From Hepsetus odoe (Eukaryota; Chordata; Actinopteri; Characiformes; Hepsetidae), in the NCBI GenBank assembly GCA_017165825.1, contig CM029368.1, positions 27,886,038 to 27,950,037 of the forward strand: 64,000 nt of DNA, read 5' to 3'. This document shows positions 21,102-34,600 of this stretch, piece after piece (the first letter of the stretch is position 1; each line of letters opens with the position of its first letter). The notes under the pieces are model-generated. The model worked only from the letters and a program-made list of their open reading frames with translations, did not search any database and had not been told where the DNA came from. Made by a program: the position numbers and the translations under genes.

Positions 21102-21365
21102 TTACTGTACTGTCTCATTTTCCTACCAAAATATAAGATTTTGCACAATGCTGCATGTGCCTACATATAATGTTATACCAGTTAGTTACTTCAGCTGTTT
21201 GTGTTCCCTGCTGTCCAAGGTGCTGACTTCCCTTATTTCCATAACTACTCTTATCTCATGGTGGTATCAGCTTCCCAAAAATATGTGCATTGACTTTGAG
21301 GAACCCAGTAAACTGCACTTGTTACTAAATGGAACATGTTAATATCCAAGTCTGAGTGAAATGAA

Positions 21366-21618
21366 AGTGAAAAAAAGTGAAAGTGACAACCCTTGCCATT
21401 GCGAGGTCACAGCACAGCACAGCACACGTGAACCACAACAAAATTGGACCTCTGCATTTAACCCATGCAACCACTGTGCAGCAGTGGGCAGCTACTGAAA
21501 GCGCCCGGGGAGCAGTGACCGGGACGGTACCTCAGAGCAACCTACTGGTGAGGGAATCAAACCCACAATCTTCCAATGTGGGGGTGACTCCCTAACCACT
21601 AGGCCACCGCTGCCCCAT
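21366..21618 (-). mobile_element. tRNA-headed SINE, type A tail, reverse orientation
   Basis: Plus-strand order is AAAGTGAAAGTGACAACCC (tail), GCGCCCGGGGAGCAGTGACC, GAGGGAATCAAACCCACAAT (B-box complement) and CCTAACCACTAGGCCACCGC (A-box complement). Confidence 0.82.
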
Positions 21619-21619
21619 G

Positions 21620-23760
21620 AAATGCTACATTTCTTGGGTTACATTTCATACAATGCATGGGTTGGGCTGAATAATGCTTAAGGACTTACTGTGTTACGCA
21701 AAACCATGAGATTTGCCTTTACGCTGTAAGGTATTGACCAATCTTCATCCATCCATGGCTTTCCTAATGACCTTATTTTTAAAGGTAAAACAGCAGTGGC
21801 ACTCAATTAGTGTATGTTTGGTTGTAATATTACACAGAATCATGGATTGTCACAAAATTCACAGATAGTTCAGCAGTTTAGCCTCATAAGCATAAACAAA
21901 GCATTATCAAGTATCGATGAAGCCATATTACATGGGGTTGCAAAATGATACTGACAGTAAATAAAATAAACAACATCAGCATTGATATGATTTGACTGAT
22001 ATTTAATAATGTATTTCTTGCCCTGCGGATGGGCGAAATGTTCTCATTTTTAATCTTACAGAAATACACATGAATTATGGTTTTTTTTTTGTTTGTTTTT
22101 CTAATCCAGCTAGACCGAGTGTTAATTTCTGCATTTTCTAATGTTTTCTTTGGTGATGTTCATTAAATGTTTATTGGCATTGGTAGATTATAAAATATCG
22201 AATGTTGAGCTTGACCTACAGTTTCAGCTGGGTTCCACCTAGGGGCAGCAAAGCAAAGGGAGTTCAGTCGGCCCATGCTGAGCTCTGCAAAACCTTTTGA
22301 GTCTTCCGATTCATAAAAATCTACCATCAATCACTTGTATTTAAGACTATAGTTACATGTATGCACAGTGTTGATATTACACATTTTTAGAAGGTGTTCT
22401 TGATCATTTTTTGAAAGGTGGAGTCAGAAGATCTGCGTACCTGAAGTGTTTATCTGAAACATCCGACTTCCACAGTAAGGTCAGAACAGCTGTGAAAAGT
22501 TTGGAACAAAGTTCCCGAGGGCAACTTTGTGATCTCACTACGGTGCAGTTCAACCACCCCAACCCCCCTTTTGCCCCAGCCCCACCTCACTCCATTCTGT
22601 CTGCATGCCTCGCTCCAGTGACATCACCCAGCCTTTGTTGGAAAACAAAGAATTTGGTCAGGAGTCTGTTTTCAGGAAAAATAAAGAAGTGGGGTGGGAA
22701 GAGGGAGAGAAAGAGGGCCTGTATTAAACAGAAAGAAAAGAATGTTAACCGGCTGCTTCCCAGTGCAGGAATGTGGGAAAATTGACGTCACAACCATTAA
22801 AAATGCATGCTCCTACCAGGGTGCAGAGAACGCCCTGTAAAACCAATAGTAGCTGTCAGCTCGAGTCAAGGTGACACACCCAGGACTGCAGGAAAACACT
22901 TCTGAGTCCACATATGATCTACACATGCAGCCAGAGGCAAAAACTAGTTTTGATCTTTTGATCTAATTATTTAAAGGGTCAAAACACTGATAAGTCCTTA
23001 TTTATCCCTGGTGGGACATGGAAGTGGAAGTATTCATGTTTGAAACTGCTTGGGCCAAATCTACACATCAGGCAAGGTCTGAACTGACTGGCAGCATTCA
23101 TGGATACATACATCCGCAGATATACAACCAGCTTTTCCTGCAGCAAAAAAGGAGTAATAACGAGAGAATGCTGATTATTTTGTGGGGAAAAAAAAGCATG
23201 CTAGAAAAGCATGCATCGGCTGCCTTACAGGCTCCTATGTATAGTATGGTGTTCAGTTTGAAGAGCTGGTATTTCCAGAAACCCTGACATTGTCTTGCTT
23301 GATCTACCAGTTCTCACCCTCCCACATTCACAAGGAACTGGAAGCATGTATAGAAACACTCCTACATCGCTTAATGATCATGAAATATTCATTCAGTGTC
23401 ACCATATGGGTAAAGCTGGATGTGCACATTAAGAGGAATAAATGAAACAAGAAGTAGCAAAAGTGGTTCACATTGACCGGAACCAATTAATCAACATCAA
23501 AAGAACTTGGAATCAAAACATACCGTACAAGTGGCTACTTTGTTTACTATTTTTGTTCCTTTTGAATGGAATGTATCGTTTTATGTACACAAGCTCTATT
23601 TCGGCACCATTTGATCCACATCTTGAGCCAGAAACCAGGACCAAAATGAGGTCTTAAATGATGCACTAAACCTGGATCATTCCAAAATTAGAAAATCAAC
23701 CCCTGCCGATGTGAGGCTGATGAGTGGATTCCAAACTCCGGGCTGTAAAGAGTTAAACTG
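21620..23760. other. Intergenic between rsad1 and epn3, no gene recognised
   Basis: No frame resembles a known protein. The frame at 22411-22785 covers a C-rich tract and has no family motif. The interval may contain distal epn3 regulatory DNA, but nothing specific is visible. Confidence 0.4.
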
Positions 23761-23769
23761 GGCTGAACA

Positions 23770-24019
23770 GCCCTGTCTCCTCCTCCCCCTCTCTGCCTCA
23801 CTTTACTGTGCTTTTACAGGGGGTTAGTTAGCTTAGCTTATCAGCAAGGCTGGCACCTCGTCTCATAACTTCTCCCAGCTGAGGAGAACACATTTCAGCC
23901 CGAGATCAACCCACACACACTTTGTGGAAGTGAGTGTTGCCGAGGCAGGAGCAGAAGTGTGAGAAGGGAGAGCAGGCACAGGATCCCAAAGTTGGGACCG
24001 ATATGAAAGACGAGGAGAG
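23770..24019 (+). other. Candidate epn3 promoter and 5' non-coding exon
   Basis: A relatively GC-rich segment ends AGACGAGGAGAG followed by GTAAGGACAC, a strong donor at 24020. Splicing to the acceptor at 28446 (TTTACCAG) would join it to the epn3 start exon. No coding frame is required. Inferred from splice signals only. Confidence 0.45.
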
Positions 24020-24044
24020 GTAAGGACACTCAAAGAGCAGATCT

Positions 24045-24195
24045 GATTTATGATGATGATGATGATGGTGGTGATAATAATGATGATGATGATGATGATT
24101 ATTAATAATTTATTGGGGAAGGACACACACTGTGGTCAATAGCTGAGTCACTGTGGGCTGAGTGGAGCTCCAGTTGACGCAATGTAATCTTTGGG

Positions 24196-24242
<47 letters not shown>

Positions 24243-24245
24243 TGG
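24045..24245. repeat. ATG/GAT and GT/GA microsatellites
   Basis: Interrupted (GAT)n/(ATG)n at 24048-24100, then (GT)n at 24198-24228 running directly into (GA)n to about 24242. Located in the presumed first intron of epn3. Confidence 0.9.
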
Positions 24246-24599
24246 CAGCTTTGATTTTGGGGTATTTAGTATTAGGAAGGCAAAAATAAATAAGGATAGA
24301 CCATAAAGAAATAATTGAGATGGAAAAACGTTTTCTCTTTCTTTTGCCAGACAAAAAAAAAAAGAAAGATTTGGGTTGTGCATCCAGGATGGTCCCATTT
24401 AAAGAAAAAAAAATCTGTCCATGGTGGGGAAAATGGTGGGGGTTGTCCTCTCCAAGTTGGGATAGTCCAAAAAGGAAACAGGGGATTTTTTCCTTTTATT
24501 TGGTGAAGCTGACTAGGTCAGCGGGACTGTTGTCCACTTTGACTACTTTCAGTTTTCCTTCCTGAAATCTTTTGTTTTAGGTTGATCTATATTTTGGTA

Positions 24600-24812
24600 A
24601 CAGTGGTGGCCTATGGGTTTGGGATAAGGCCACATGATTGGAAGGTGAGTTCCTGACCGGTAGGGTATACTGGGTTACCCTTGAGCAAGCTATTGGCCCT
24701 GACACAGCTCCCCGGACGCTGGACAGATGGCTGCTGGAAGTGGGGTTTAAATGCATAGGAAGCATTTTTTTTGCTGGGCTGAGGGGTGTTCACAATAGTC
24801 ACTGTCACTTAA
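24600..24812 (+). mobile_element. Degraded tRNA-headed SINE, type A
   Basis: CAGTGGTGGCCTATGGGTTTGG, GGTTACCCTTGAGCAAGCTA and CAATAGTCACTGTCACTT keep the order of the type A SINE with internal losses. Confidence 0.65.
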
Positions 24813-24864
24813 AGTGTTAAATTTGACTCTGTTTCCTGGCAGGAGGTCACAGATGTGTGTGTGT

Positions 24865-24866
<2 letters not shown>

Positions 24867-24899
<33 letters not shown>

Positions 24900-25120
24900 G
24901 ATCATCGTTGCTACGATCTTATTGGCCAAGAAAACAAAACAAGATTCAAGATTTACTGTCAGGTGTACCACGTACAGTTACGGAAATAATTAAATTCTTA
25001 TTTGAATGCCCTTTTACAGACTGTGACATTGCAAAGACACTCGAGGTTTAGTGCAACAGAGCAACAAAAAAAAAAACTGTCAGCAGTGCATCAGACAATA
25101 CAAAACTCAGATACAAACTA
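24867..25120. repeat. Poly-T tract and LINE-type 3' tail
   Basis: A run of about 30 T at 24867-24898 is followed near 24940 by TTCAAGATTTACTGTCAGGT and GTACAGTTACGGAAATAATT. This resembles the 'caagatttTATTGTCA...cagtgaaaCGAAATaa' tail also present at 50045-50120. Confidence 0.5.
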
Positions 25121-28100
25121 TACAATATATGAATTAAAAACTATCAAAAATAGAATATAAGATATTTGGTTATGTAGTTTCATGGCAGTGACTCAGCAGT
25201 TAAAGTGTAGGAATGGATATTGCAGCAAAGCATGCTGGGTTGGCTATAAACTTGTGAACTTGATATTTAAACGACCGTGTAGAACAGTAGTACTGAAGTG
25301 TTCTGAAGGCACGAAGTGGCTACAGTTCATCTGTAATGGTAAAGAGACATGGGAGATGTTAGGAAATGGGAGTAATTAAACATCCAGAGCAACAGAATAA
25401 ATGAAAAGGTCTTTGCTATGCTTTGGCGTAGAAATAATGTAAATGACTGTAGAAGTTGCTAAATATAACATAACTAATGGTAAAAGTGAATCATGACTAC
25501 ATGTTGATGGTTGAGATGGATTTTCATGGATCAGCTGCTTTATGAATGAGTGGGCGGTAAACATACATCAGAGCTGAACGTGTAGTGTTGATGGAAGCTA
25601 AGTGGTGAGAGCTGTTGAGAAATTGGATCATTGTACAAGTTAAAGGTGTAAAAGGTCATCAGCAGCTATAGGATTGTCCCAATAAAGAATGTACTTTTGA
25701 CATGGGCCCTTTTTTTTGTATCTATGATCTATAACTGTTAATGGAAAAATATTTTGGAGCCATAAGGTTCTTGGAGACTATATCTTTCACAAAACCTCTT
25801 ATTCTAAACTAATTCAAGAAAATATTCCAAGAGTCCACATTCTCACTCATGGTGAGCTGGTGCTCCAGTGGATTTCGGTATTTCCCGTCCTCAAAGACAC
25901 TCACTAATCCTGGCCGTGAACTGGTGAGAGATCTAACAGGGAAATCACCGAACTCTGCTCTTTATGACTGGAGCTGTTACAAACAGGGTTTTGCAGGATG
26001 CTTAAAGAAGATTTTGGCCCAGTGTACCAATGCTTTCGGATGTGTTCTGTAGTTCAGTGCAGTTGGGTACGGCTCAGTAAATACGCGAAGCACACTCGAG
26101 ATATTGATTGGTGCATAGAATGACCTCGGTGAAAGGGGAAGATGGTATGATGACAAGGTCATGACTTTGCAATGGGATACAGTATCCATTTACTAAGCGA
26201 ACTGGCTGTATTTGTCCCTTTGACCTATACCCTTGTCTCATTTTGAAAGACATAAAATAGATTTTAGTAGCTAAGGAAAAATTACCCACATTTTTAAAAT
26301 TGGAGACAAGGCTGGAAAATAGACAATAAGGCCTGTCCTGCAGCAGTCAGCAACAACATTTTTAGATTACACTGCATACACCTGTGTTTATACAATCAGC
26401 ATGACTACTGTGTGACAGAGTGTAATCAAACCAGCATAACCAGAGACGCGCAGATTGCCATATGGGGTTTAAGTTAGTGTTACAGTTTACCTTTGACCGT
26501 TTGGTGGGATCAGCTGAGATGGCCAAGGAGCTGAACTGTCCTGGTGCCTCATGGGTTATGCAACATCCAGTGAGGGTGCAGCAGAAGGTATGCCGTCTTA
26601 TTGATCAAAAGGCAAAGAGAGTTTTTTTCCTTAATACTGTGAGCTAATGCTGCTGTAGTGCTCTGCCAATAAAGCTCAGCCAGTCTGCAACACATCGATT
26701 CCATTAGGCCAGCACTTTGGAGGCCTCGCAATCGTTGTTGTCTCATTTTCATTGGAAATACAGAAATGTCAACAGTTATTTGAGAAAAGTGAACATGTAC
26801 ACTTATATCTGCCACCTTTCGATATAGTTATTTTTAGAAGTTTATTATTGGCCACTTTATATGTAAACTGTTACCTAATTCATCGTATAGATGATATCAC
26901 AAGCCGTGCTAAAGACGTGAAATAGGAGACTAGACTTCCCCATCCACTTTTCCTTCAAAGGTTATATCCATGTCTATTCTATGTCTTTGTTCGAAACAGG
27001 TTATGCCAGTCTAGTATGGTAACACCTCTTCAGGTTTATAAGGATTACATGCTTTTAAAGTGGCCGTATGTTGCATATTCTATGTTGCATGTTAAATAAA
27101 TCTTTAACTACACACAATATCTGTACTGTACTGGGGCTTCTTTTGCCACAAAGTGCTTATGAGAAATTGTTCACACACTATGGAAGGGGCTTAAGAGGCA
27201 TGCATTTACAATACTGTCTATGTTCTTTTGATAAATTAGTGCTGTTTGATTTGTAGAGATCTTGACTATCATCATCACAACAAGCTTGACATGACCATTG
27301 AGACAAAACAGGGTTTCCTTTCTATTAAATTCATGGTTTTCTTTAGAACCAAGCTGTACTTTTGATGAACATTTCATCTAAAATATGAGGGCATAATCCC
27401 AAAAGAGCAGAAATCATTGTTTGTCTGTTGTGTTGTGAGTGTACAGTGTGCTTTAAGCTCTAAAGTATGAGTTTCTACAGCCCTGACTCTAGTTCCTCTT
27501 GCTAAGCCTGTTTATACTGTGTGTCAGCAGACTTAAATGTGAGAGGCTGCATTGATAATGGCTAGTTGTGATGTCATACAGCATGGTAGCTGAATTTGAA
27601 ACAAACTGGAGGTGGTTTAAAAGTGTGAAAAGCTGTGATATTTGCATTCACAGCTGTAGACCACAGCAAAGGGAAAACCATAATCTCATGCATCTAAACC
27701 ATGATCAGGGTATCCATCTTTTACTTCTAGAAAACATTTAGCAATGAAAAATAGAATTAGAAACTGGTGTTTGTTAATAATTCATTTATTATAAAAGGAA
27801 AACTCCCACTTTGGTAGTTGTCTTCCTTGCATCGCAAAGCCACAAGGCCATTTGAAACTCAAAAAAACCGAATGCTAATTCATTGCACCCTTGGAGTCTG
27901 CATGACCAGTAAAAGCAGAAGGAGAGACTACAATCGGTGCTTATACAGCAGCATGCGGTGCACAAGCAGCAAGGCTTTAACTGACTATTAATCAAAAAAG
28001 TTTGATTTACTTATTCCTATAACATGATACATCATCAGTGTATAAAGGTCAAACTAATAAAGTGAATAAGAATGTCTTTTTAAGTAGTGGATCATATGGT

Positions 28101-28446
28101 TTTAAAAACACATGGTACGTTCCAGATTTCTCCTTTGATGCACTAAGCAGTCATACACTGCGTGATTTAATTTAATGAAGCATTGATTATCTAAAGCAGG
28201 TATTAAAAAGAAACATCTAATTGTACTGTCATTCCCTGAGGAAACAAGATTTTGAAAATCATAAATTGCTTACTTGGTGCATTTATCAGTATAGTTTGTG
28301 TTTAATGTTTTGAGTAAATGAATGCCAGAACAATTGGCAGACCACAGAATTATTGATGGATGGGTCAGCTGGCCACATAGAGAACATTGTTGCCCTGAAA
28401 TGTAATATTTCAATATTCCTTACACTTCTTCTTTTGTCTTTACCAG
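25120..28446 (+). other. Presumed epn3 intron 1, nothing further recognised
   Basis: No protein-like frame or clear repeat was identified. The interval ends in the pyrimidine-rich acceptor TTTTGTCTTTACCAG at 28446. The start exon then runs 172 nt to the ATG. Confidence 0.4.
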
Positions 28447-28618
28447 GTTCTCAGTGCTGTGGGCTCTGCTGAATGTTGCTGAATTTGGGAAAGTGTCCAA
28501 GACTTATCCAACTGGCCTCTCTACCCTGCAGTAACAAAAACGGCTAAAGCTCTTCTCTTTGAAAGAGGAGAGCAAGAGATTTCCACGTTTCCGCAATCGG
28601 CAAAACCATCCCTTCACC

Positions 28619-31600
28619 ATGACAACTTCATCCTTACGCCGCTCAATGAAGAACATTGTGAACAACTACACCGAGGCGGAGATCAAGGTGCGGGAGGCAA
28701 CCTCCAATGACCCCTGGGGCCCTCCGAGCTCACTCATGATGGAGATTGCAGACTTGACCTTCAATGTGGTAGCCTTCACCGAGGTCATGGGCATGGTGTG
28801 GAAACGCCTCAATGACCACGGCAAAAACTGGCGCCATGTGTACAAAGCCCTGACCCTACTGGACTATTTAATTAAGGCAGGGTCTGAACGCGTGGCCCAG
28901 CAGTGCCGGGAGAACATCTATGCCATCCAGACCCTCCGCGACTTCCAATACATTGACCGGGACGGGCAAGACCAGGGCTTGAACGTGCGGGAGAAGGCCA
29001 AACATCTGGTGTCTCTGCTTCGAGATGAGGAGAGGCTGAGGCAGGAGAGGAGCCAAGCACACAAAACACGTGAGCGCATGGTGACCAGTTCCATGGCCTA
29101 TGGCTCCCTTCCACCAGCTTACCCAGGACAACGCCCTAGCCAGTCTACCGGCATATCCCTGTACGGAGAGGATTATGGCCCCTCTCGAGGCTCACCTGTC
29201 TCCTATAAGTGTGAGTAGCAAATAGAGATTAATTAACAGATAAAGTATTAACCTTTGAATTCCTCTGTTATTAATGGGGCAGCAGTGGCCTAGTGATTAG
29301 GGGTTAAGTTACATGATCAGAAGGCCGTGGGTTCAAAACCTAGATCAATAGGTTGCCCTGAAATACTCTTCAGCAAGGTACCGTCCCTATCTCAGCTCCC
29401 TGGGCACTGGATATATCTGCCCTGTGGTGTATGGTTGCATTTCATTGTGTTTCACTGTGTGCTGTGCCGTGTTTCACAATGTCAAGTAGTCACTATCACT
29501 TCACTTTAGTGTTTATGTGCCACTTTTTCGTGGAATGTAAAACTGTGTTAAAAAGAGGTAAAGTGGATTATAATTAAATATTACTGCGAATACTACAGAA
29601 TATTACAGAACGTACTGTTTAATATCCATAGTTTAAATGCTGAAAATCTTTATTAGTAATTTTTGATGAGTCTTGGCCCGAAGGTTTTACATTTCAGTAT
29701 ATATTTCAATATTTGAGTTTTGTTTTGCTAAACATTGGTGCATATATGCTGGAAATTAGTTAAATTTATTCTTGCATTTTTCAAAGAAATCCCAGTCCGT
29801 TCAGTTGTGTCAGCACATTCTGGCTGGTGTGTTTTCACATCCCAACTGCCAGTCCTGTAAGAATTTGAGATGTTTGTTACTATTTCTGCTGATTTTAGTT
29901 ATTTTTCTATAGTTGTTAAATTACATAGTATCACATCCAACTGCATCATGCTGAATGTACATTGGGAGAGGCAAATGGCCTAAATGTAGGGGGGAGAGGG
30001 TCTTTCTTTCATTTCTGCAGCACGTTTAGAGGGCAAGCTATGTTCGTTTATTTGTTATATGTATCTTTTCAGAATTTTTTTTACATTTATGATAAAATGG
30101 CTTCAAAATTAACATAGCCGGGAATAAAGAGCTGTGCAGCTAAGTTGGTCTTTTCAGGCTTGTGCTTTAAAACTTGCAGAAAATGACACAATGAAATCTT
30201 TAATTGCATTTATGAGTTTGAGCTAAAGATTTTGAGTTTGAGCTGGATGTGACAGCGCTACTAATAGCCCATTGGTACTATGAATAGACCCAGTCCTCAT
30301 GAGTAATCAGATATGCATGCCGCTGGGTCTATTTTCTTTGCCAATGGGAAGTGAAGGCTGTGTGTTTTGTTGTTTTTTTTTTTGCTTTTTTAACAGGGAT
30401 GGGCAGCACAGGTCACACACTCTTAGAATAGAAGAACCTGCTTTAGATCTGCAAAGAAACATGTTTCAGAAAGAACCACAGGTTATATATGGTCTTTTAT
30501 CAATATAAGGGTTCTTCCTAGAACCCTTACATAATTTGATGGATTTTTTAAATCTTCCTCACATCTCGTATACAAAAATGGTTCTCGGACAAACTGTCAG
30601 TGCAATTTCCGTTATTCATGACTGAAACAATTTGCATGAGTTAATATAGTTTATTGATGTGACTGACATTGAAAAGTAGACGCACAAAGTGTGTTAATGC
30701 AACAATGATTGAAAACGGGTAGCCACCATTTATCTAAATGTTATTTAATGTTTGGTTCTTCATTGTTAACAATGTTAATGTCTTTTAGAAAACATATGGT
30801 AGATACAAATGCTGAATCAGGTACATTAAAAGACCTCGAGGGTGGGATTACACTTTCCAGTTCTGTGTAGTGTTATGGAAAATGGCAAATATATTTTCCA
30901 GGGTATTACAGGCCTGGGGAAAAAAGCCTGCCAATTAAGGATGAAATCCATTTATATGTAGGCAGCGAGGTGACCCTGGTCAAATATTAATTTGTGGATG
31001 TTTTTCATTCCTGCCTCTGTTCACATGAGTGTGAGTTTCAGGTGTCGTTTCAGTGCTGCCTGAAATTGAACACCTGCATTCTTCCCATATTTGTCCTTTA
31101 CACTCCAGAACAAAAGGAAGACTTGCAAGACAAAAGATCATTAGCTTCATAATGGCTGTCACTGTTGTGTAGTGTATAAAGTAATTGTGTATCTGCTGAC
31201 TCGGTGATGACTAGTGAAGTAATCAGATTTTTAAAAATGCATGGGCAAATTAGCATGGGCAGCGGTGGCCTAGTGGTTAGGGAGTTGGCCCCGCATCGGA
31301 AGATTGTGGGTTCGATTCCTTCACAAGTAGGTTGCCCTGAGGTACCCCTGAGCAAGGTACCGTCCCCGTCACTGCTCTCCGGGCGCTTTCAATAGCTGCC
31401 CACTGCTGCACGGTGTTTGTGTGCATGGGTTAAAAGCAGAGGTCCAATTTCGTTGTGGTTCATGGTGTGCAGTGCTGTGACCTCACAATGACAAGGGTTG
31501 TCACTTTCACTTTTTCACTTTCATTAGAACGAAGGAAAGAAGAAAATATTCATTTGAAAGAATCAAATTTACGCAATCGTCCTTTTGCAGTAAAGTCGAT

Positions 31601-34600
31601 TCATTTTGAAGTATTTAATCTCGTTTAGTTTTCCACTGGAACAATCTGGCTTGTTTTGATTGAGAAACGTTCATGTATTGTTAGCTACATCAGCCTGATC
31701 AATTTGCCTATTTGAGAATGTAAAATACTGCGATGGGCTGGCGACCTGTCCAAGGTGCGTCCCCCATCCTCGCCCTGTGTGTGCTGGGTTGGACACCAGC
31801 ACTCCCCCGCGACCCCGTTTGGGCCAAGCGGCAGATAATGGATGGATGGCGAAAGTAAAATATAAATATAAAATATATGATTTTGCTTATTCTTTTTTTT
31901 TTCTTTTTTTTTTTTTTATCAAGAAGGGCAGTCACTTTCGACTAATGCAAAAAAAAATGCAATTTATTAAAGCAATGATTTCATTTCCTCATTTACATAA
32001 AATCTAGCTGCTAGTGTGGGTTTCCTCTATTTCATTGATGCTTATGAAAGCTAGAAATGTTCGCCAGGAACTCCCTCTTGTGGAGAAGACTTAATTATGC
32101 CCTACAGATACCCTATTAGCATTTCAATTGTGAACACTTCATCCATAGGTTAAATATGTACCAAAACTGTTTTTATTTTGTATGCTGGAGGTTTGGATGT
32201 AGCTTTGTCAATGAGGCCCGGTCCTGCAAAATGTGTCCTAGCACTTTCACCTTCTTTCTTACCAGTGACCTCTAGTGGTGTGTGCTGTACACTGCAATAC
32301 AGCCATCCAAAAATACTACACAAAATCAATACAAAAATTGGAAGCTGTTGCATTTTTTTGGATGGTGTTGATGAGATTGAAGCCTATTTAATGCTGATCC
32401 ATTATTGATTTTCTTCTTTGTGTATTTTTTTGGTAGCACAACTCCAGTCGCCCCAGTTTGGCTGTCTGTGTGTGTGTGTGTGTGCGTGTGTGTGTGTGAC
32501 TACTGTTAGCAAGTCAGAGTAGCTGTTCTGCTCCATTGGGCTTTTCTGCTTAATTTCATTCCTCACATACCTTATTGAGCAGGCCTGCAAACCAGGCTGC
32601 CACGAGTACCGTGACCGTTTCAAATTTTGTCTCAGATTCACTGCTTGCAGTTTATCAACATGTCTGAAATATGATCTTGCCTGTAGCACTGGGAATGTTT
32701 TAAATACACTATTTTTGAGGGGTCAAAGGGAACACATCCACTCTAGTGAGTGCACTTTCCACGCCTCGGGTGCAGGAAAAAAGGTTCAACTTGGACACGG
32801 AGCAGTGCAATTTGACTTTGAATTGCTAACAGCTTATTCTGATGTAACCCTGCAATGTCTCGGTGTTCTGAGAAAGTTGCACGGACAGGATGCATGTTAT
32901 TAGTTAGTGCTTTAGCTGCTGGAACTGTTAAGATTATTGCTTTCCAAAGAATTCAACATGGCACAATGTCTAAAAAACTATAAATGTGGTATTTTTGACA
33001 AGGATTGTTGAAGCGCTTTGTCAGAATTATGCTTTTTTTTTTTTTGACTGGTATCAGTCCTATAATGATAACCATCAATACACAAATGCCACTGAGAATA
33101 TTTGTAGTTTCACACTGGCCTGTTTCCATGTGGCTGTGGGAAAGTTCTGTAGTCTCCAGGTTCTTATTCCTGAATGTCTGACATGTTATTAAAAAAGGTT
33201 CCTGTGTTTCTTTTTCTCAGGCTTTACTGGCATTAAGGATGTGGTCTAAGTTCATTTTACTATAAAAAGGGATACTTTCTGTAGAAAAAAAAAAAAATCT
33301 TTATGCTCTTGACCAACAATTACCATGCAGTAGCCTATAAATGGTAGAGATGAGCCATCAATCAAAAGGTTAAAGGTTCAAAGCTTGAGACCTTCTGGCT
33401 CTTTCTAGTTTTGGCCAAGAACAGTGCTCATTCTCTAATGCACCAGGAGACACAGCTCTGCTAGTAACCCTGGGCTGCTGCCAGACTGTGTGTGGCAAAG
33501 TTAGACAGCAAAATGCATTTTCCCAGAAAGGTCAATAAACTATAAGCTTAGATGAGAAGTTTAGGTTCAACTTTGCCATTGTGCAAAGTGCAGGTACAAA
33601 GCCAATGAAATGCAACATCTAAGTGCAAAGAATAGGATAAATTATAGTGATGCATTTTACATTATACAGCGTTTCTGATTAAATATATAACTCATCATGG
33701 TGGTTTGAGGCATGTGATAATCACAGTTTCTATGTTGCTGATTGGTTTAGCCTATAGTTAGGAGCAGCTGTGGTCTAGTGGTTAGGAAATTGGCCTCCAG
33801 ATCAGAAGATTGTGGGTTCAAATCCCTTCCCAGTAGGGTGCCCTGAGGTACCCTTGAGCAAGGTTCCATCCCCATCACTGCTTCCTGGGCGCTTTCAATA
33901 ACTGGCCCCAGCTGCACATATGTGTATGGGTTAAATGCAGAGGTTGCATGTTGCTGTGCCTCACTGTGTGCTGTGATGTGTTTCACAATGACAAGAATTG
34001 ACACTTTAAGGCAGCCTGAAAATGAAAATTTGCTTTATTTTTAGTTTTTTGGGTGACTTTTGTAAATGGGGATCAGCAAGTGAAAAGACTTCCCTGGTTA
34101 GTTTATTGCCAGATGCATGGTTTTGGGAAGTCCTCTACCCTCCTCTGGTCAGACTTCTAGAAAGGGCAAGCCAAAATGTGGACCTGTGTGTTCTGGAGGC
34201 TGCACAAGGAAGAACAACCAACCCTCTAACCACCCCCCCACCACCCAAACTGACCCGCACAGACTCCCCATTGTTCTTACTAAAGAGTCAAAGAGGCACA
34301 GGGAAGCAATCCCAGCCTGGGCATGGAACCGCAGTGATTCGGCTGCTTACTCCAAACTTAATATGCACAGGCAGTGCCAGACTCGCACTGGCATACCGGC
34401 CTCCGCTGCCTTTTTTTTCCTTTAATGAATAAATATAAGGTTGAATTGAGCTTTTTGCTTTCTTCTTCCTCCCAGCCTCTTCTTCCTCCCCTCATCTGGC
34501 CCCTGAACTGGAGCAGGCCCGGCCGCAGACCAGCGGGGAGGAGGAGCTGCAGCTGCAGCTGGCGCTGGCCATGAGCCGAGAGGAAAGCGAGAAGGTGAGG

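Noticed and set aside
22411..22785. 124-codon plus-strand frame between rsad1 and epn3
   Set aside because: It runs through a C-rich tract and mixed-composition sequence with no motif, no splice support and no repeat of its protein elsewhere that I know.
34022..34432. 136-codon frame upstream of the second epn3 coding exon
   Set aside because: It lies in the epn3 intron, overlaps another frame and has no recognisable domain; the real exon starts at 34476.
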